DNA of 64,000 nt. Origin: Candidatus Fermentibacteraceae bacterium. Its GTDB lineage: Bacteria; Fermentibacterota; Fermentibacteria; Fermentibacterales; JCC-6. Positions 43,049-52,570 of the stretch are shown here, one piece after another. Each line of letters opens with the position of its first letter. Position 1 is the stretch's first letter. The translations under genes were made by a program, and so were the position numbers. The notes under the pieces were generated by a model, which saw nothing but the letters and a program-made list of their open reading frames with translations, ran no database searches and was not told the DNA's origin. The stretch spans positions 124,001-188,000 of the forward strand of contig JADGDO010000003.1 in the NCBI GenBank assembly GCA_016744855.1, read 5' to 3'.

Positions 43049-45259
43049 TTGACTGATTTGAAGCAAGATGCCTCCCCAAAATTCGGTACATTTCTGGGCG
43101 TATACACACCCAGCGTACTAACAATACTCGGACTTATTCTCTACCTCAGACTGGGTTGGGTTGTCGGAAATCTGGGGCTTACCGGGACAATTTTTATTGT
43201 TCTGATAGCCTCTTCAATTACTTTTATCACAGGCCTCAGTGCTTCCGCTATTGCAACAAATATCAAGGTGGGAGTTGGTGGAGAGTACTACATGATATCT
43301 CACAGTCTGGGTCTCGAATTCGGCGGAGCCATTGGTATACCACTCTACCTGTGCAGAGCTCTGAGTCTCACTTTCTACAGCTTCGGGCTGGCAGAGGGGT
43401 TCGCATTGATGTTTTCGAGCCTGATGGGACCGCTTCCACCCCATACTGTTCCGATTCTTACGGCAGGAATAATTGTTGTTGTGACTGCCCTCTCAGGTAA
43501 AAGCGCTTCTCTTGCTTTGAAACTTCAAATCCCGATAATGATAGCTGTTGTTCTTTCTATTGCAGCCCTTGTTATAGGGGCACTCTCAACAGGTTTCCGT
43601 TCACCAGAAACCGTTTCCACTTTCAGAACTGCCCCTCAGGGATTCTGGTATGTCTTCGCAATTTTCTTTCCCGCTGTTACCGGTTTTACCGCAGGGATCG
43701 GGATGAGCGGCGACCTCAAAGATTCAAGTAAAAGCATACCACGGGGTACCCTTCTCGCTGTTCTTACCGGTGCTGTAATCTATGTAGCCGTTCCAATTGT
43801 GTTTTCAGTTACCAATGCAGTCAGTTTTGTAAATCTTGCCCAGCCGGGTGTTGAAGCCTGGACTTCTACGGCTCTCCTTGGAAGCGTTCTCGTTTTCGCC
43901 GGAATGTGGGGAGCAATTCTCTCCTCAGCATTCGGCAGTGCTCTTACCGGTCCGAGGGTTTTACAGGCTCTTTCGAAAGACGGTCTCGCACCACGCTTTC
44001 TTTCCAAACTATCAAAGAACGGCCAACCCACAATTGCAACATGGATAACGGGGCTCCTTGCACTCTCCGCCGTTCTTCTTGGATCACTGAATGCTGTAGC
44101 CCAGTTTGTTACAATTCTATTCCTGACTCTTTATGTCATAATAAATTTCAGTGCTGCTATTGAAAAACTAGTTCGCGATCCATCCTACCGACCAACTATC
44201 AATGTGCCTTGGTATGTATCCATTCTCGGCTCTCTAGGTGCTATTTTTGTAATGCTCTTACTGAACCCTCTGGCCTGTTTTGTTGCTATTGCAATAGAAA
44301 CAATAATCTACATAACTCTTAGGCGAAGATCTCTGGAGAAGAGATGGGGCGACGTTAGAGCAGGTTTCTGGTTTGCTATCACAAGACATGCCCTTATCAA
44401 ACTCGAAGGGCACAGCATTGACCCGAGAAACTGGCGACCCAACATCACTGTTTTTACTGAAGAAATTGAAGAAGAAATTGATATGGTCTACCTGGCAAGC
44501 TGTTTCAATCAGCGCCGGGGTGTTGTCAGTGCCTGCCAGATTCTTGAAGGGCAGATCAGTAAGAATTACTACGATATCGACAAGATAGAGAACCACATGA
44601 GAGAGGTCCTCGAAGCCCATAGCATTCAGGCATTCTGCGAAGTCAATGTAGCGCCTGAGTTTGTTCTTGGGGCCATTGATGTTACCCAGAATAACGGTGT
44701 TGGTAATCTCAGGAGTAATACCGTGATGTTCGGATGGCCCAATGACGATGTTAAACTGGATCTGATGTTGATGATCATGCGCACAATCTCTAAAATAGGT
44801 AAAAGTACAATCATCACCAAACTAAAAGACTTAAAAAGCAAGGGTTTCTACAGTCAGATTGATATTTGGTGGGGTGGAATGGAAAACAACGGTGATCTAA
44901 TGCTTTTACTTGCGCACCTCCTGAGTATGAATCCAAAGTGGAGAGAAGCTAAGATAGTTCTGCGTTCCATTGTGTATGACCCTGCACAAAAAGCAGAGAC
45001 AGAAGCCAGCCTGGCTGAAACAATTAGCTCTGTAAGAATAAAAGCAGTCGGAGAAGTTATAGTAAACGACTCCGGAGCAAGCATATCTGAGGTTATCTGC
45101 AGGCACAGTCGGGAAGCGGATATTACGTTCATGGGATTGATGATACCTGAAAGCGGCCGGGAACACGAGTACGGCAAAAAGCTTCTGGAACTCTCAGAAG
45201 GACTGCAGTCGGTTGTTTTTGTTAGAAACGCAAGCGAATTCTCTGGTAAACTCCTTTAA
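43049..45259 (+). CDS. SLC12-like cation-chloride cotransporter/APC permease
   Basis: A 736-residue transporter. The first 430 residues are a 12-helix APC permease (FGTFLGVYTPSVLTILGLILYLRLGWVVG at the start, GVGGEYYMISHSLG, PAVTGFTAGIGMSGDLKDSSKSIPRGT). The last 290 residues form a cytosolic alpha/beta domain (HSIDPRNWRPNITVF, FGWPNDDVKLD, IDIWWGGMENNGDLMLLLAHLL, ADITFMGLMIPE). This layout matches the SLC12 Na-K-Cl cotransporter family, whose C-terminal domain is USP-like. The start is TTG with GGAG 5-6 nt upstream. The ion or amino-acid specificity is not decidable here. Confidence 0.9.
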   Translation: MTDLKQDASPKFGTFLGVYTPSVLTILGLILYLRLGWVVGNLGLTGTIFIVLIASSITFITGLSASAIATNIKVGVGGEYYMISHSLGLEFGGAIGIPLYLCRALSLTFYSFGLAEGFALMFSSLMGPLPPHTVPILTAGIIVVVTALSGKSASLALKLQIPIMIAVVLSIAALVIGALSTGFRSPETVSTFRTAPQGFWYVFAIFFPAVTGFTAGIGMSGDLKDSSKSIPRGTLLAVLTGAVIYVAVPIVFSVTNAVSFVNLAQPGVEAWTSTALLGSVLVFAGMWGAILSSAFGSALTGPRVLQALSKDGLAPRFLSKLSKNGQPTIATWITGLLALSAVLLGSLNAVAQFVTILFLTLYVIINFSAAIEKLVRDPSYRPTINVPWYVSILGSLGAIFVMLLLNPLACFVAIAIETIIYITLRRRSLEKRWGDVRAGFWFAITRHALIKLEGHSIDPRNWRPNITVFTEEIEEEIDMVYLASCFNQRRGVVSACQILEGQISKNYYDIDKIENHMREVLEAHSIQAFCEVNVAPEFVLGAIDVTQNNGVGNLRSNTVMFGWPNDDVKLDLMLMIMRTISKIGKSTIITKLKDLKSKGFYSQIDIWWGGMENNGDLMLLLAHLLSMNPKWREAKIVLRSIVYDPAQKAETEASLAETISSVRIKAVGEVIVNDSGASISEVICRHSREADITFMGLMIPESGREHEYGKKLLELSEGLQSVVFVRNASEFSGKLL

Positions 45260-45315
45260 ATCTGATGCCAGATATAAAAACTCCAAACCTCTGAGCTCCC
45301 GAATACATCATCGAC

Positions 45316-47580
45316 TCAGTTTGCTAAAACCTTTACAATAAGCTTGCTCAGTTCTGATGAACTGTAAGGTTTTTGAATGAATCCGGCAAGACCCTTTTGG
45401 GTAAGGGTTTCAACATCCCCGACCTTCGAAAAGCCGGAGGATATTACAATTTTGCTTGAATCATCAATACTGCGCATCCTTAAAAAAGCTTCCCGCCCAT
45501 TCATTTCAGGCATGATCATATCCATGATTACTAGATCAAGATCACTATAGTTTTCTTTGAACACATCTACGGCAATCTTTCCGTTTTCAGCCACCAAAAC
45601 AGAGTATCCCATTTCCTCCAGTATCAGCTTTCCGGTTACTCTGATAAATTCTTCATCATCGACAAGAAGTATTTTCCCAGACCCAACAACAACATCAGGT
45701 TTTTTCTTCATACATTCCGTGTAATCAGAAGAACAGGGCAGATAGATAGTAAACAGCGTGCCAACACCTTCCTCACTGTAAACATTTATCGCTCCATGAT
45801 GATCCTGAATTGTTCCGTATACTGCTGGCAGACCAAGCCCTGTGCCTGCCCCCAGTCTCTTGGTGGTATAAAATGGATCAAAGATTTTTCTGAGATTTTC
45901 CACCGAAATACCACAACCATTATCCTGGATTTCAATTTGAATGAACCTGCCTGCTTCAATATCAAAAGGGCTGTTGCTGCAATAGCTCTCATCGAGCAAG
46001 GTGTTTGAGGTTGAAATACTCAGATGCCCACCATGAGGCATCGCATGACTTGCATTGATGCCAATATTGATAAAGGCGTTACTTAGTCCAGAGACATCAC
46101 CGATAACTGTATGATTCTCTGCGGTTGTGCTTACGGATATGGATACAATTTTATCAATTGTGCTGCTTAGAATAGATACAGTATCATTGATGATTTCGTG
46201 TAAATCAAACGGATGCGAAGTTATTTTGCCCTTTCGGCCAAAGGCAAGAAGTTTTGATGTGAGGTCTGCAGCTCTGCTGCTGGCCATCAATATCATATCA
46301 ACAAACTGAATCTGCTCTGTGCTTAGATTACTGTCCGGAGATTTCAGCAGTTCGGCAGCACCCATAACAGCACTCAGTATATTGTTAAAATCATGGGCAA
46401 CTCCACCCGCGAGCTGACCAATAGCATCCATTTTACGGCTGTGGCTGAGCTGCTCTTCCAGCTCCACTTCTTTGCTGACATCGTCTATTCTAATCACTGC
46501 CCCTTTGACCTCTTGGTTCACGAGCGGGAAAATTGTGATGTTCTTGTATCCGCTGCCAGTAGAGAAGGGGCTCCTCTTCTCTTGTATTATCTCTCCGGTG
46601 CGGATACTTGCGGTGATTTTTTCCATGTTTGAGGACATGTTTGGAAATACATCAGCAAGAGACCTTCCTTTTGCCTTTTCAAAGGAAAGACCTGTTGTTT
46701 GTTCTGCTGTTCTGTTCCACAGAGTCACCATTCCCCCGGCATCAACTCCAGCAAGAAAAGAGGGCATAGAATCAATAATGCTGGAAAGATAGTTTCGCAG
46801 ATGATTAAGTTCTTTTAACACGAGGTTTCTCTCGGTGATATCAATCAGGTTTCCCTCAAGAAACAGCAACTCGCCGTTTTCCCCATGTACGGGATACATA
46901 GTCAGAAGTATCTCAACAATAGTTCCGTCTGACCGGATAAACGAGGTTACAAACTCTTTAACAGGACCGTGCTTTGCTAACAGCAGAAGCTGCTCTCTGT
47001 CTGACCTGTACCTATAAACATTGGGAAGTCCTACCTTGTTCATTGCATCAATGGAACTGTATCCAAATATCCTTAAAAGAGCCGGATTTGCATAGAATAT
47101 TTTCCCCAGAACATCAGTACGAAAAATGCCAAAAAGGGAGTTATCCAGAATATGACGGACCTCGGTGACCTTTCTTCGCAACCGCTCCGTGCTGTTGTTG
47201 TAGCTCTCTTGAGTCTGAGAGAGAATTTTCCTGCTAAGTGCAAGTTCCGCCTCTAAACTGGCTTTTTCATCAAGAGCGGTTTGCCCTTTAGACATCATGT
47301 CAAGCATTGCTGACGACACTTCAAACAATCGGGGAATAGCGTCTGCAGGTACAACCAGATGCCACAATTCACCGGCAATGAGTGTGTGGGAAAATGAATC
47401 ACCTTGAGTGATAACCACTCCATAAACATGTTCAATAAAGTCATTCAATAGAGAAAGTGTTTCATCCAGTGTGTTTGCAAGAAGGGCTATTCGATAACCG
47501 CGAAGATCCCTGCGAGATGGAACTCTGAATTCAAATCCATTGGGTGGATCTGGAATCAGGCTTAGAAACACATTTTTCAT
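45316..47580 (-). CDS. Soluble PAS-PAS hybrid histidine kinase with receiver domain
   Basis: A 754-residue signalling protein without membrane helices. An N-terminal region (1-115) leads into a coiled coil, PAS domains at about 140-255 (RHILDNSLFGIFRTDVLG) and 265-370 (IIDSMPSFLAGVDAGG), HisKA with H396 in GGVAHDFNNIL, the ATPase domain (DNGCGIS, GTGLGLPAVYG) and a C-terminal receiver (LLVDDEEFIR, phospho-Asp in LVIMDMIMPEMNG, QKPYSS). It starts directly after the stop of the FIST-domain gene (TAAATG), so the two probably form one sensing module. No output gene is adjacent. Confidence 0.95.
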   Translation of the reverse strand: MKNVFLSLIPDPPNGFEFRVPSRRDLRGYRIALLANTLDETLSLLNDFIEHVYGVVITQGDSFSHTLIAGELWHLVVPADAIPRLFEVSSAMLDMMSKGQTALDEKASLEAELALSRKILSQTQESYNNSTERLRRKVTEVRHILDNSLFGIFRTDVLGKIFYANPALLRIFGYSSIDAMNKVGLPNVYRYRSDREQLLLLAKHGPVKEFVTSFIRSDGTIVEILLTMYPVHGENGELLFLEGNLIDITERNLVLKELNHLRNYLSSIIDSMPSFLAGVDAGGMVTLWNRTAEQTTGLSFEKAKGRSLADVFPNMSSNMEKITASIRTGEIIQEKRSPFSTGSGYKNITIFPLVNQEVKGAVIRIDDVSKEVELEEQLSHSRKMDAIGQLAGGVAHDFNNILSAVMGAAELLKSPDSNLSTEQIQFVDMILMASSRAADLTSKLLAFGRKGKITSHPFDLHEIINDTVSILSSTIDKIVSISVSTTAENHTVIGDVSGLSNAFINIGINASHAMPHGGHLSISTSNTLLDESYCSNSPFDIEAGRFIQIEIQDNGCGISVENLRKIFDPFYTTKRLGAGTGLGLPAVYGTIQDHHGAINVYSEEGVGTLFTIYLPCSSDYTECMKKKPDVVVGSGKILLVDDEEFIRVTGKLILEEMGYSVLVAENGKIAVDVFKENYSDLDLVIMDMIMPEMNGREAFLRMRSIDDSSKIVISSGFSKVGDVETLTQKGLAGFIQKPYSSSELSKLIVKVLAN

Positions 47581-48741
47581 TTACTCTCCAATAAGCAGGA
47601 GTATGAAAGTCATGTTGTGAAAGAGCGGTTTGGAGTAGCCGCTGAGTAGCTTCAAGGATCCAAATTCTCCAAACGAAGGGAACCCAGCAAGAGCTTCCAA
47701 TCCCGGACAGCTATTGAGGATTTCCTGTACCTCACTCTCAAGACTGTCTCCGAGTACTCTCTTTCTTCCGGCACAACTCACAATGAGAGCAGCAATAGGT
47801 TTGAAAGGAAGATCGGCAATTGATTTACCAACATCTTTTACATCCTGCAGTATTCTTTCAACAGGTGCGAGGCAGACCTGCACATGCTTCCCCTCCTCAA
47901 CTCCTTCAAAAAGTTTGACGCTCGAGTCATTAACTCGGTCATCTGGAAGAAGCAAAGAAAGAACTCTCTTCTCATTTGGGGAATTCTCTGATGTTAGTTT
48001 CAAAGTAAGCAGTCCCTGATCTATAACTTCAAGTGGCTTTCCGATAGCTCTTTCAACGAAATCCATCGCAGGTATGTTGTTAATGGAAGTAATCGAGGTT
48101 CCAGAACTCTCTGAGACTATTCCTGGTTCACCCATTGGTTGCAGAGTATTTGCGACACTGATGCTGAAAGAAAGAGATCCCTCCATGGCAAGTATTGCTA
48201 TGCTGTCAGAGAGTACTTCCTTATTCGCATAAATAAAACAATTTTCGAATGTGGAGTCATCTGCCGCTAACCCTCCAATAACGGGTCCCATAGCAGTTTC
48301 ATCGAGTGCTGCCACTATTTGCCCACTGTCTGTCCTAAAATCTGATGTCATGAAGTATAGCAATGATGAAAGCTTGTCAGTGCTCTCGTTCAATTTCGTT
48401 ATACATTTTGTTGTTGAATCGAATGGCGTTTCTCCAACTCCGGTCTCATGATTGAGATGCCATTTAACTGTTCCACCGGAGTTTAGAGCCAAGGCTGACA
48501 CTCCGACTCCGGCTACTTTGTTCTTCTCATAGAAACCGTCAACAGTGTTACCAATCAAGACAATGTCATCAGATTCAAGCACATCGTAGATACCGTCCAG
48601 CATCTCCGGTGACCCATTGTAGTGTATTGTTGGAAAAAGGAAAACCACCTCGGGTTGAATAGAAACAAGTTGTTCTGCTATCTCAACCCCAGCTCGATAT
48701 GGATCCATGTTTGTAGAAAAACATGATACGGCTTTCATCAC
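47581..48741 (-). CDS. FIST-domain sensory protein
   Basis: A 386-residue protein with the FIST N domain (AVSCFSTNMDPYRAGVEIAEQL, EVVFLFPTIHYNGS, LIGNTVDGFYEKNKVAGVGVSALAL, GPVIGGLAADDSTFENC) and the FIST C domain (LLLPDDRVNDSSVKLF, AALIVSCAGRKRVLGD, LAGFPSFGEFG). FIST proteins are predicted small-ligand, possibly amino-acid, sensors that partner kinases or methyl-accepting proteins. Here the hybrid kinase starts at its stop codon. I use the GTG at 48741, which is 6 nt from GGAGGG; the following ATG is nearly equivalent. Confidence 0.92.
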   Translation of the reverse strand: MMKAVSCFSTNMDPYRAGVEIAEQLVSIQPEVVFLFPTIHYNGSPEMLDGIYDVLESDDIVLIGNTVDGFYEKNKVAGVGVSALALNSGGTVKWHLNHETGVGETPFDSTTKCITKLNESTDKLSSLLYFMTSDFRTDSGQIVAALDETAMGPVIGGLAADDSTFENCFIYANKEVLSDSIAILAMEGSLSFSISVANTLQPMGEPGIVSESSGTSITSINNIPAMDFVERAIGKPLEVIDQGLLTLKLTSENSPNEKRVLSLLLPDDRVNDSSVKLFEGVEEGKHVQVCLAPVERILQDVKDVGKSIADLPFKPIAALIVSCAGRKRVLGDSLESEVQEILNSCPGLEALAGFPSFGEFGSLKLLSGYSKPLFHNMTFILLLIGE

Positions 48742-49084
48742 CTTCCACCCTCCAGTCTGTAGACTAAGACTTCTTCATTGTAGATATCAGCAATTGTATA
48801 ATAGACAATCAGGACTCAAGAAGAAACCATGGGGAGAGCAGTAAGACATGAACTCGTTCATGAAATGATTTTCTATCGATCAGATTGTGGTACAGGAATA
48901 GAGGCAGGCTTCATTGATCCTATAATTGGTTCCAGTTCGCTTACCGGTGATAAACAATCAAGTCTATTAAGAGCTGCTATAGTTGCGTTTCTTGAAATTT
49001 TGTAAAAGCTTAATATGCTCATTAAAAGCAACAGCAGGCGGAAGCTATTGCTTCCACCTGCTGTTCTGTCAATTCAGATCAGTT
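48742..49084. other. Intergenic stretch between the FIST gene and the respiratory operon
   Basis: This holds the start-side region of the FIST gene and the 3' terminator of the complex operon. A 58-codon plus-strand frame (48829-49005) looks faintly like the tail of an alpha/beta hydrolase, but it has no ribosome binding site; I treat it as a possible remnant only. Confidence 0.5.
49022..49065 (-). terminator. Terminator of the Rex-Mrp-Nuo operon
   Basis: On the minus strand AACAGCAGGTGGAAGC pairs with GCTTCCGCCTGCTGTT (16 bp with one G-T pair, 4-nt loop) and is followed by GCTTTTAAT. It starts 20 nt after the last gene. Confidence 0.85.
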
Positions 49085-50854
49085 TTACTTTAGCCTGTTT
49101 ATTATTCCCTTCACGGCCCGGAGGCCGTCTGCGATAGCTGTGATAGCATCTCCCTCGCCCGGTGTTATGTCACCGCCGGCAAAGAAGTTCTTAAAGCCTG
49201 TATACTGATTTTCATCCACGATGATACGGCCCCAGTTGATCTCCATCTCCTTCTGCATTGCTTCAGGGATGAACTCAATATCGGATGACTGACCTATTGC
49301 AGAGAAGAGAATATCTGCTTCTATTGCATGCTCAACATCATCCTTGGGTTTTGGCCTGGGCCTGCCACCCTTGGGATTTGGTACCATTTCCGCCTCGTGG
49401 TAGAGATATTTTATTCCGGAAGCTGTTTTTTCAATCCGGATAGGGATTGTCTGTGGTCTGAAATCAATCGTCTCTTCCATTGCTTCATGGATTTCTTCAT
49501 CATCAGCCGGCATATCTTCAACACGCCTTCTGTAAGAGAGAACAACATCTGCCCCAAGTCTTACACAGGTTCTTGCTGCATCCATGGCAACATTTCCACC
49601 ACCGATGACAATAACCTTTTTACCTGTGAGTTTTTCTCCCTTATCGGGGGCACTCATCAAGAAGTCGAAAGCAGGTCTTACCTCAGGAATATCCTCTCCT
49701 TCAATTCGGGCATCAGATGGTTTCTGGAGACCGACCGCAAGATAGACAGCATCGAATCCGCTCTCAAGTTCCGTGAGCAGATCCAAAGTAACTTCCCTGC
49801 CGAAGTTGAATATCACACCAGCCTGTTCGAATACTTCCATCTGCTTGTTAATACCATTAGCAGGAAGTCTGTATTCGGGTATGGCGTTCCAGGAGACTCC
49901 ACCACCATTATCCAGTCTGTCAAACACATGTACTTCGTAACCCTTCTTGGAAAGGTAATAAGCAGCGCTGAGACCCGAAGGGCCAGCTCCCACAACTGCG
50001 ACCTTTTTGCCGTTGGGTTCACCTGGTTGGGCGTCGAGAGCAAGAACATCTGCAAGAGAATCAAACTGCTCGCAGGCGAATCTTTTCAACCATCTGATTG
50101 CAATAGATTCACCCTGATAGCCCATTGCACAAACAGTCTCACACTGTCTTGTACAGACCTTGCCACACATCTCCGGAAGCGGATTGTTATCGTAAAAGAG
50201 TTTTACTGCATCAACAAACCGGCCTTCAGCAATTGCTTTCAGGTAATCAGGAATGTGCATGTGAGCTGGGCAGGCACTTATACAAAGTCCGCATTCAATA
50301 CATCTTGAAGCTTCCTCCATTGCCTGTTCAACAGTGTAACCTTTAACTACTTCTTCGAAGTTTTCGATTCGTTTTTCAGGGGTCTCAATCTCCATCTGTT
50401 CTCTCGGGGACCCGGCCCAGCCAAGAACATCGTTGTCTTGCCTGTAACCCTTTTCTTCTTTGTCCCAGCCCTTCTTATCAATACCCGGAGTGTAACGGCA
50501 GGTGTCGGGGTTTTCAGTGATCCAGCTGTAGCTATTGGTAAAACCAAGAGAGCCGGTGGAGCAAACATCAATGCACAAGGCACACCAGCAGCAGCGTCCG
50601 TAATCCACTACGGGTCTGAGACCTGAGTCTCCTTTTGTTGGTTCAATTCCCTCCACCTTAATCATATCAATGGCCTTGTTCTCGCAGATAACCTCGCATC
50701 TGCCGCAGCCAATACATTTGGTGGTGTCATTTATGTGGAATCCTCTGTATCTGTCGGCACCGGGATTCTTCTGAGTAGGGTATGGAATAGTATCTACTTT
50801 TTTCGCCGCCCTTGACCAGGCCAGAAAAGGAGAGATTACATCTGTGAATTTCAT
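49085..50854 (-). CDS. Ferredoxin-type NuoI-like domain fused to GltD/NfnB-type FAD-NAD(P)H oxidoreductase
   Basis: A 589-residue fusion. Residues about 40-105 hold two 4Fe-4S clusters (CIGCGRCEVIC and CCWCALCIDVC) as in NuoI/MbxN. A GltD-type FeS-helical domain follows (CIECGLCISACP, NPLPEMCGKVC, CETVC), then the FAD fold VAVVGAGPSGLSAAYYLS and the NAD(P)H fold VIVIGGGNVAMDAART with SYRRR, ending FAGGDITPGEGDAITAIADG. It would carry electrons between NAD(P)H and the membrane complex in place of NuoEFG. The ATG at 50854 follows GAGAGGTAGG and begins after the nuoD-like stop. Last gene of the operon. Confidence 0.93.
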   Translation of the reverse strand: MKFTDVISPFLAWSRAAKKVDTIPYPTQKNPGADRYRGFHINDTTKCIGCGRCEVICENKAIDMIKVEGIEPTKGDSGLRPVVDYGRCCWCALCIDVCSTGSLGFTNSYSWITENPDTCRYTPGIDKKGWDKEEKGYRQDNDVLGWAGSPREQMEIETPEKRIENFEEVVKGYTVEQAMEEASRCIECGLCISACPAHMHIPDYLKAIAEGRFVDAVKLFYDNNPLPEMCGKVCTRQCETVCAMGYQGESIAIRWLKRFACEQFDSLADVLALDAQPGEPNGKKVAVVGAGPSGLSAAYYLSKKGYEVHVFDRLDNGGGVSWNAIPEYRLPANGINKQMEVFEQAGVIFNFGREVTLDLLTELESGFDAVYLAVGLQKPSDARIEGEDIPEVRPAFDFLMSAPDKGEKLTGKKVIVIGGGNVAMDAARTCVRLGADVVLSYRRRVEDMPADDEEIHEAMEETIDFRPQTIPIRIEKTASGIKYLYHEAEMVPNPKGGRPRPKPKDDVEHAIEADILFSAIGQSSDIEFIPEAMQKEMEINWGRIIVDENQYTGFKNFFAGGDITPGEGDAITAIADGLRAVKGIINRLK

Positions 50855-50859
50855 TACGC

Positions 50860-51990
50860 CTACCTCTCTATCTCTGGTGGGCATGTGGTAAGACTGACCA
50901 TGATGTTTGAAACGTCGGCGATATTGGCCCCAACAAGCATTCTCTCCAGCAATGGTACTGCGTGGACATAAGAAGGTCCTCTTACATGCACTCGCCTCGG
51001 CTTGAGAGAACCATCACTGACGACATAATAACCATACTCACCACGTGAAGATTCCACCCGCGAATAGAATTCACCCGCCGGGACTCTCCATTCTGTAAGA
51101 TTGGGTAGTTTAGCAGCCACCGGGCCGGTTGGCATTCCAGAGAGAATCTGCCTGATCAGAGACATACTAAGATCAATTTCTCTTCTTCTTACATTGGCTC
51201 TGGCGTAAACATCTGAGCCGGTCTCTGAAACAACATCAAAATCCAGTTTGTCATAGATCTCATAAGGAGCATCTTTCCTGACATCCCGAACAGAGCCACT
51301 ACCTCTTGCGACAGGTCCCACAAGACCGTACTCCTCTATCCATTCAGGATTTACAACTCCAATATTCTTGGTGCGAAGCTTGAAAACAGCATTGTTAAGA
51401 ATAAGCCTATCCAGTTCGGGAAGCCTTTCTTCTATCTTGCTCAGAACTTCTTCAACTCTCTTCTCAAAACCGGGTGGAAGATCCCTTCGGACGCCGCCGG
51501 GCTGAATGTAGATGTGATAAATCCTGGCTCCGGTTAACTCTTCAAACAGATCCAGAACAAAGTCTCTGAAGGTAATGCCCCACATAGCCCCGGTTCCCAG
51601 ACCAAGTGTTCCAGCCTGGCCGCCGAATGCCATAAGATTCACTGCGAACCTGGCCAGTTCCAGAACAAGTGTTCTTATCCATTTTGCCCTCTCGGGCACT
51701 TCTATTCCAGCCAATTCTTCAATTGCAAGAGCATAGCACTCTTCATTTATGTCCGGTTCCGGTACACAGATTCTACATACCAGAGGGAAATTTTGTATCC
51801 ACAAACGACTTTCCATAAGCTTCTCAAAGCCTCTATGAAGATAGCCGACATGAGTGATAGCTTTGGTTACCTGATCTCCGTCAAACCACATTTCTATACT
51901 CATGTTACCAGTTACACCGGGATGCTGCGGACCGAAGAAAAGGTGAGTGGTTTTCTTGGGGTCGGTAGCGGGATCATAGATTTCACTCAT
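50860..51990 (-). CDS. NuoD/MbxL-like 49-kDa subunit
   Basis: A 376-residue large-subunit homologue of complex I NuoD and group 4 NiFe hydrogenases (FFGPQHPGVTGNMSIEMWFDGD, GYLHRGFEKLME, SRGEYGYYVVSDGS). It has C72-x2-C75 (LVCRICVPEPDIN) where hydrogenases have the first NiFe cysteine pair, but the C-terminal DPCxxC is replaced by SLTTCPPEIER with a single Cys. It is therefore unlikely to bind NiFe and fits Mbx/Mbs-type or complex I-like enzymes. The ATG shares its A with the nuoC-like stop codon (TAATG). Confidence 0.95.
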   Translation of the reverse strand: MSEIYDPATDPKKTTHLFFGPQHPGVTGNMSIEMWFDGDQVTKAITHVGYLHRGFEKLMESRLWIQNFPLVCRICVPEPDINEECYALAIEELAGIEVPERAKWIRTLVLELARFAVNLMAFGGQAGTLGLGTGAMWGITFRDFVLDLFEELTGARIYHIYIQPGGVRRDLPPGFEKRVEEVLSKIEERLPELDRLILNNAVFKLRTKNIGVVNPEWIEEYGLVGPVARGSGSVRDVRKDAPYEIYDKLDFDVVSETGSDVYARANVRRREIDLSMSLIRQILSGMPTGPVAAKLPNLTEWRVPAGEFYSRVESSRGEYGYYVVSDGSLKPRRVHVRGPSYVHAVPLLERMLVGANIADVSNIMVSLTTCPPEIER

Positions 51991-52559
51991 TACTTCTTCT
52001 CCTTTCTCGCACGTTTAGCACCCATGGGAGTGTTCCACTCTCCAACAATGTCTCCTATGTACTGCCTTGGGTCTGTGTGCTCTCTGGGCTGCCTCTCACC
52101 GAAGACTCTCATGGAGTACTCTTCAGAATCAAAGTCTCTCCGCATGGGAGGGATATCCTTCCATCCTTCAAGAAGGAAGTCCTCTCCCTCTCTTGGATTG
52201 CCTGGGAAACTGACACCAAACATCTCAAATATCTCGCGCTCGAAAGCACTTGCTGCAGGCCATATGTCAGAGAGAGAAGGAACAATGCAGTCTTCCCTGG
52301 GAAAGTCTGCACTTATGAGCAGAATGGAAGTAGTTCCGTAGTTCTCTAGAATCCAGGTCATCTGAAAACGGTTTTCTTCCAGCCGGTCTACCGTGCTGAT
52401 AAGTTGAAGAGTTTTAAAACCAAGACTCGTCTTTGCCATAAGAACAGCATCAATTGCAGAAGCTTTATCCACTTTCACGTGCAGATAGTTGTGTTGTTCT
52501 CTTACCAGTTGAAGCAGGGGGAAACGGATTTCCAGATCTTTCATTACTTTGTCAATCAT
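51990..52559 (-). CDS. NuoC/MbxK-like 30-kDa subunit
   Basis: A 189-residue peripheral-arm subunit. The family core WPAASAFEREIFEMFGVSFPGNP (about 105-127) and the trailing LLEGWKDIPPMRRDF are clear. It contacts the NuoB and NuoD homologues. The tail is basic and lysine-rich. It begins 11 nt after the nuoB-like gene, with AAGGGGTG as ribosome binding site. Confidence 0.95.
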   Translation of the reverse strand: MIDKVMKDLEIRFPLLQLVREQHNYLHVKVDKASAIDAVLMAKTSLGFKTLQLISTVDRLEENRFQMTWILENYGTTSILLISADFPREDCIVPSLSDIWPAASAFEREIFEMFGVSFPGNPREGEDFLLEGWKDIPPMRRDFDSEEYSMRVFGERQPREHTDPRQYIGDIVGEWNTPMGAKRARKEKK

Positions 52560-52570
52560 TTTTTCACCCC

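Noticed and set aside
48829-49005. 58-codon plus-strand frame with a faint hydrolase-tail look
   Set aside because: No ribosome binding site, no promoter and no upstream half of a gene; at most a decayed remnant.
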